Shown in pieces: positions 13,678 to 14,660 of a stretch of 14,660 nucleotides of DNA (position 1 is the first letter of the stretch; each line of letters opens with the position of its first letter). The notes under the pieces are model-generated. The model saw only the letters and a list, made by a program, of their open reading frames with translations. It was not told the origin of the DNA and did no database searches. Origin of the DNA: Chthoniobacterales bacterium (GTDB lineage Bacteria; Verrucomicrobiota; Verrucomicrobiia; Chthoniobacterales; UBA10450); NCBI GenBank assembly GCA_013812515.1, contig JACCTI010000098.1, positions 1-14,660 of the forward strand, given 5' to 3'. The position numbers and the translations under genes were made by a program.

Positions 13678-14457
13678 ATGCCGCACCTCTTCCGCTTCTC
13701 CGCCGCTCGCGTTCCCTTCCTTCTGCTTGCCCTAGAGGCTTGCGCCTTCGGGAGCAACACCGTCGTCAACCTGTCGCACTACGATGCGATGCGGCCGGAT
13801 TTCGAAACAATGCGTGCGCAGGGGATTGTTGGCGTCATCCATGAGGCGAGTTACCCGGCCTTTGTGCAGGACGCAAAATACGCTGGCCGCCAGCAGGCGG
13901 CCGCTCGCGCAGGACTGTTGTGGGGCGCCTATCATTTCGCGAACAACTCAAATCCGGTGCGGCAGGCGGATCACTTGTTAGGCGTGGTCTCTTCGTCGTG
14001 GCGCCGCGCGGACCCGGACAGCCGTCCGAACGAAGTTCTGCTCGTCCTCGATTTCGAACCGAACCGCCATTATCCCGGCGGGACCATGCGCGTGGAGCAG
14101 GCGGTCGCGTTCGTCGAACGCATCCGCGAGCGCACCGGGGGATATCCCGGACTTTACGGCGGAGAGAATCGGCTCCGTCAGGTCCTGAACAGCCGGAAGG
14201 TGACGGAAGCGCAGCGGCGCGTGCTCAGGCGATGCTGGCTTTGGGTCGCGAACTATCATTCCAAGCCGCGGAGCGTCCTTCCATGGAGTCACTGGACGAT
14301 GTGGCAATACACCGGGGACGGCGTTTGCGATCTTCCGCGTGCTTCCTTTCCGAAGAACATCGCGAACATTCGCAACGCGGAGCGGAACATGTTTCGCGGC
14401 AGCGCCGCCGAACTCCGGGCGTTCTGGGAATCGCACGGCTGGCGACCGGGCGAGTAG
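13678..14457 (+). CDS. GH25 family muramidase-like protein, exported
   Basis: Lysozyme-type glycoside hydrolase of family 25 (muramidase), which cuts the MurNAc-GlcNAc bond in peptidoglycan. The 259-residue product starts at the ATG at 13678, where a signal peptide begins (MPHLFRFSAARVPFLLLALE, cleavage near AFG-SN at 25). The longer upstream frame overlaps the SGNH gene and only adds arginine-rich sequence. Motifs are TVVNLSHYDAMRPDFETM (28-45), GIVGVIHEAS (49-58), AGLLWGAYHFAN (78-89), VLLVLDFEPN (120-129) with the catalytic-type D125 and E127, GGYPGLYGG (154-162), CWLWVANYHSKPR (186-198) and WTMWQYTGDGVCDLP (206-220). The first family Asp (of a DxSxYQ strand) is Asn31 here, so activity may differ. 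LEAC at 19-22 is a poor lipobox. The gene lies 28 bases after the MBOAT/SGNH pair in the same direction, with AGGTGG 11 bases before the ATG. Confidence 0.9.
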   Translation: MPHLFRFSAARVPFLLLALEACAFGSNTVVNLSHYDAMRPDFETMRAQGIVGVIHEASYPAFVQDAKYAGRQQAAARAGLLWGAYHFANNSNPVRQADHLLGVVSSSWRRADPDSRPNEVLLVLDFEPNRHYPGGTMRVEQAVAFVERIRERTGGYPGLYGGENRLRQVLNSRKVTEAQRRVLRRCWLWVANYHSKPRSVLPWSHWTMWQYTGDGVCDLPRASFPKNIANIRNAERNMFRGSAAELRAFWESHGWRPGE

Positions 14458-14491
14458 CCGCGGCTCCGCGCCCAACGAGTGAAGCCTAAGC

Positions 14492-14596
14492 CTACCGCGG
14501 CGGGCGTCTTCCGCGGGAGGTCCGCGCGCCGAGATAGCGGTTCAGGAGCTTGGTCCCAACGCTGAGCGCCACCAGGCGAATGATCCAGCGGAACAT
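14492..14596 (-). CDS. 34-residue microprotein coupled to an upstream gene
   Basis: A short frame begins with ATG at 14596, three bases after the stop of the preceding minus-strand frame. It encodes 34 residues: an amphipathic or weakly hydrophobic N-terminal half (MFRWIIRLVALSVGTKLLNR) followed by a basic tail (SRGRRPPR), ending in TAG. Close coupling and an ordered hydrophobic-then-basic composition suggest a real small membrane-associated protein. No family is recognised, and a chance frame is possible. It converges with the GH25 gene, with 34 bases between the stops. Confidence 0.45.
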   Translation of the reverse strand: MFRWIIRLVALSVGTKLLNRYLGARTSRGRRPPR

Positions 14597-14599
14597 TGG

Positions 14600-14659
14600 T
14601 TAGCGGCGGGCGGTCGCCGGTGCTGGTGCGAACCTTTCTTCGAAGTGGCCGTAACGCCG
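14600..14659 (-). CDS. C-terminal end of an unidentified protein, truncated by the window edge
   Basis: The last 19 codons of a minus-strand frame (RRYGHFEERFAPAPATARR, then TAA). Only the tail is visible, an Ala/Pro/Arg-rich end without a motif, so no product can be named. It is included because the stop is followed after three bases by the ATG of the microprotein. Confidence 0.4.
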   Translation of the reverse strand, partial: RRYGHFEERFAPAPATARR

Positions 14660-14660
14660 C

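Larger units (their letters stand above)
533..13983 (+). repeat. Strand-polarised dispersed octamer CGTTAGGC (set of sites)
   Basis: CGTTAGGC reads on the plus strand at 533, 1415, 3043, 4465, 6628, 10788 and 12079. The shorter core GTTAGGC also occurs at 633 and 13977. Six of the seven octamers are preceded by T, and four read CTCGTTAGGC. Scanning the plus strand for the reverse complement GCCTAACG found none. Sites lie in plus-strand genes, where they encode (Ser/Pro)-Leu-Gly with a TTA codon, in minus-strand genes, where they encode Pro-Asn-Glu, and in the 10582-11183 spacer. Coding constraint on one strand therefore does not explain the orientation. A related GTTAGGA is at 11879. Counts were made by eye. 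Role unknown; KOPS-like, Chi-like or other architecture motifs are candidates. Confidence 0.7.

Noticed and set aside
14482..14494. GCCTAAGCCTA as a telomere-like or reverse-oriented copy of the TTAGGC motif
   Set aside because: It is a single short occurrence lacking the GTTAGGC core, in a bacterial chromosome. It is not counted as a site of the polar octamer.

Overview
The window is a GC-rich bacterial chromosome segment with ordinary housekeeping and envelope genes on both strands. It holds no phage, plasmid, CRISPR, tRNA or rRNA signal. Several features suggest Verrucomicrobiota (a soil-type, Chthoniobacter/Spartobacteria-like lineage): an ADOP-type permease, intergenic spacers full of short palindromes that begin or end in TGTAG/CTACA, and heptad tandem repeats. 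Acidobacteriota is the main alternative. This placement is inference from style, not from a marker gene.

Layout. 1-2010 (+) is the 3' part of a MacB/FtsX-type permease. 2090-2575 (+) is yajQ, preceded by a heptad repeat. 2576-3004 is a gene-free spacer with palindromic repeats. 3005-3789 (-) is an overlapping hpt-moaD pair. 3932-4956 (-) is an overlapping pair, yjbQ and a secreted TPR-like protein, ending in another palindromic repeat. 5083-6252 (+) is a secreted DUF187/DigH-like glycoside hydrolase, divergent from yjbQ. 6340-6516 (+) is a tiny lipoprotein gene. 6584-7732 (-) is a serine beta-lactamase-fold hydrolase, and 7806-9641 (-) is oligoendopeptidase F, with a palindromic repeat between them. 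9907-10581 (+) is a Skp/OmpH-like periplasmic chaperone. 10582-11183 is a 600-bp repeat-rich spacer. 11184-14457 (+) is a co-directional run: MBOAT O-acyltransferase, an SGNH-type partner broken by one frameshift, and a GH25 muramidase. The right edge (-) has a coupled 34-residue microprotein and the last codons of another gene.

How the genes fit together. The MBOAT/SGNH pair looks like an O-acetylation module, as in PatA/PatB or AlgI/AlgJ. A lysozyme-fold gene follows 28 bp later, which makes peptidoglycan a plausible but unproven substrate. DigH-like hydrolase, GH25 and Skp add an envelope theme. The rest is scattered housekeeping.

The most unusual signal is not a gene. The octamer CGTTAGGC occurs seven times, and its core GTTAGGC nine times, always on the plus strand. 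It appears in plus-strand genes, minus-strand genes and a spacer, and the reverse complement was not found. This looks like a strand-polarised chromosomal motif (KOPS-like or Chi-like). A second pattern is that repeats sit exactly on gene boundaries: two palindromic repeats supply TAG stop codons, and two tandem repeats abut GTG start codons.
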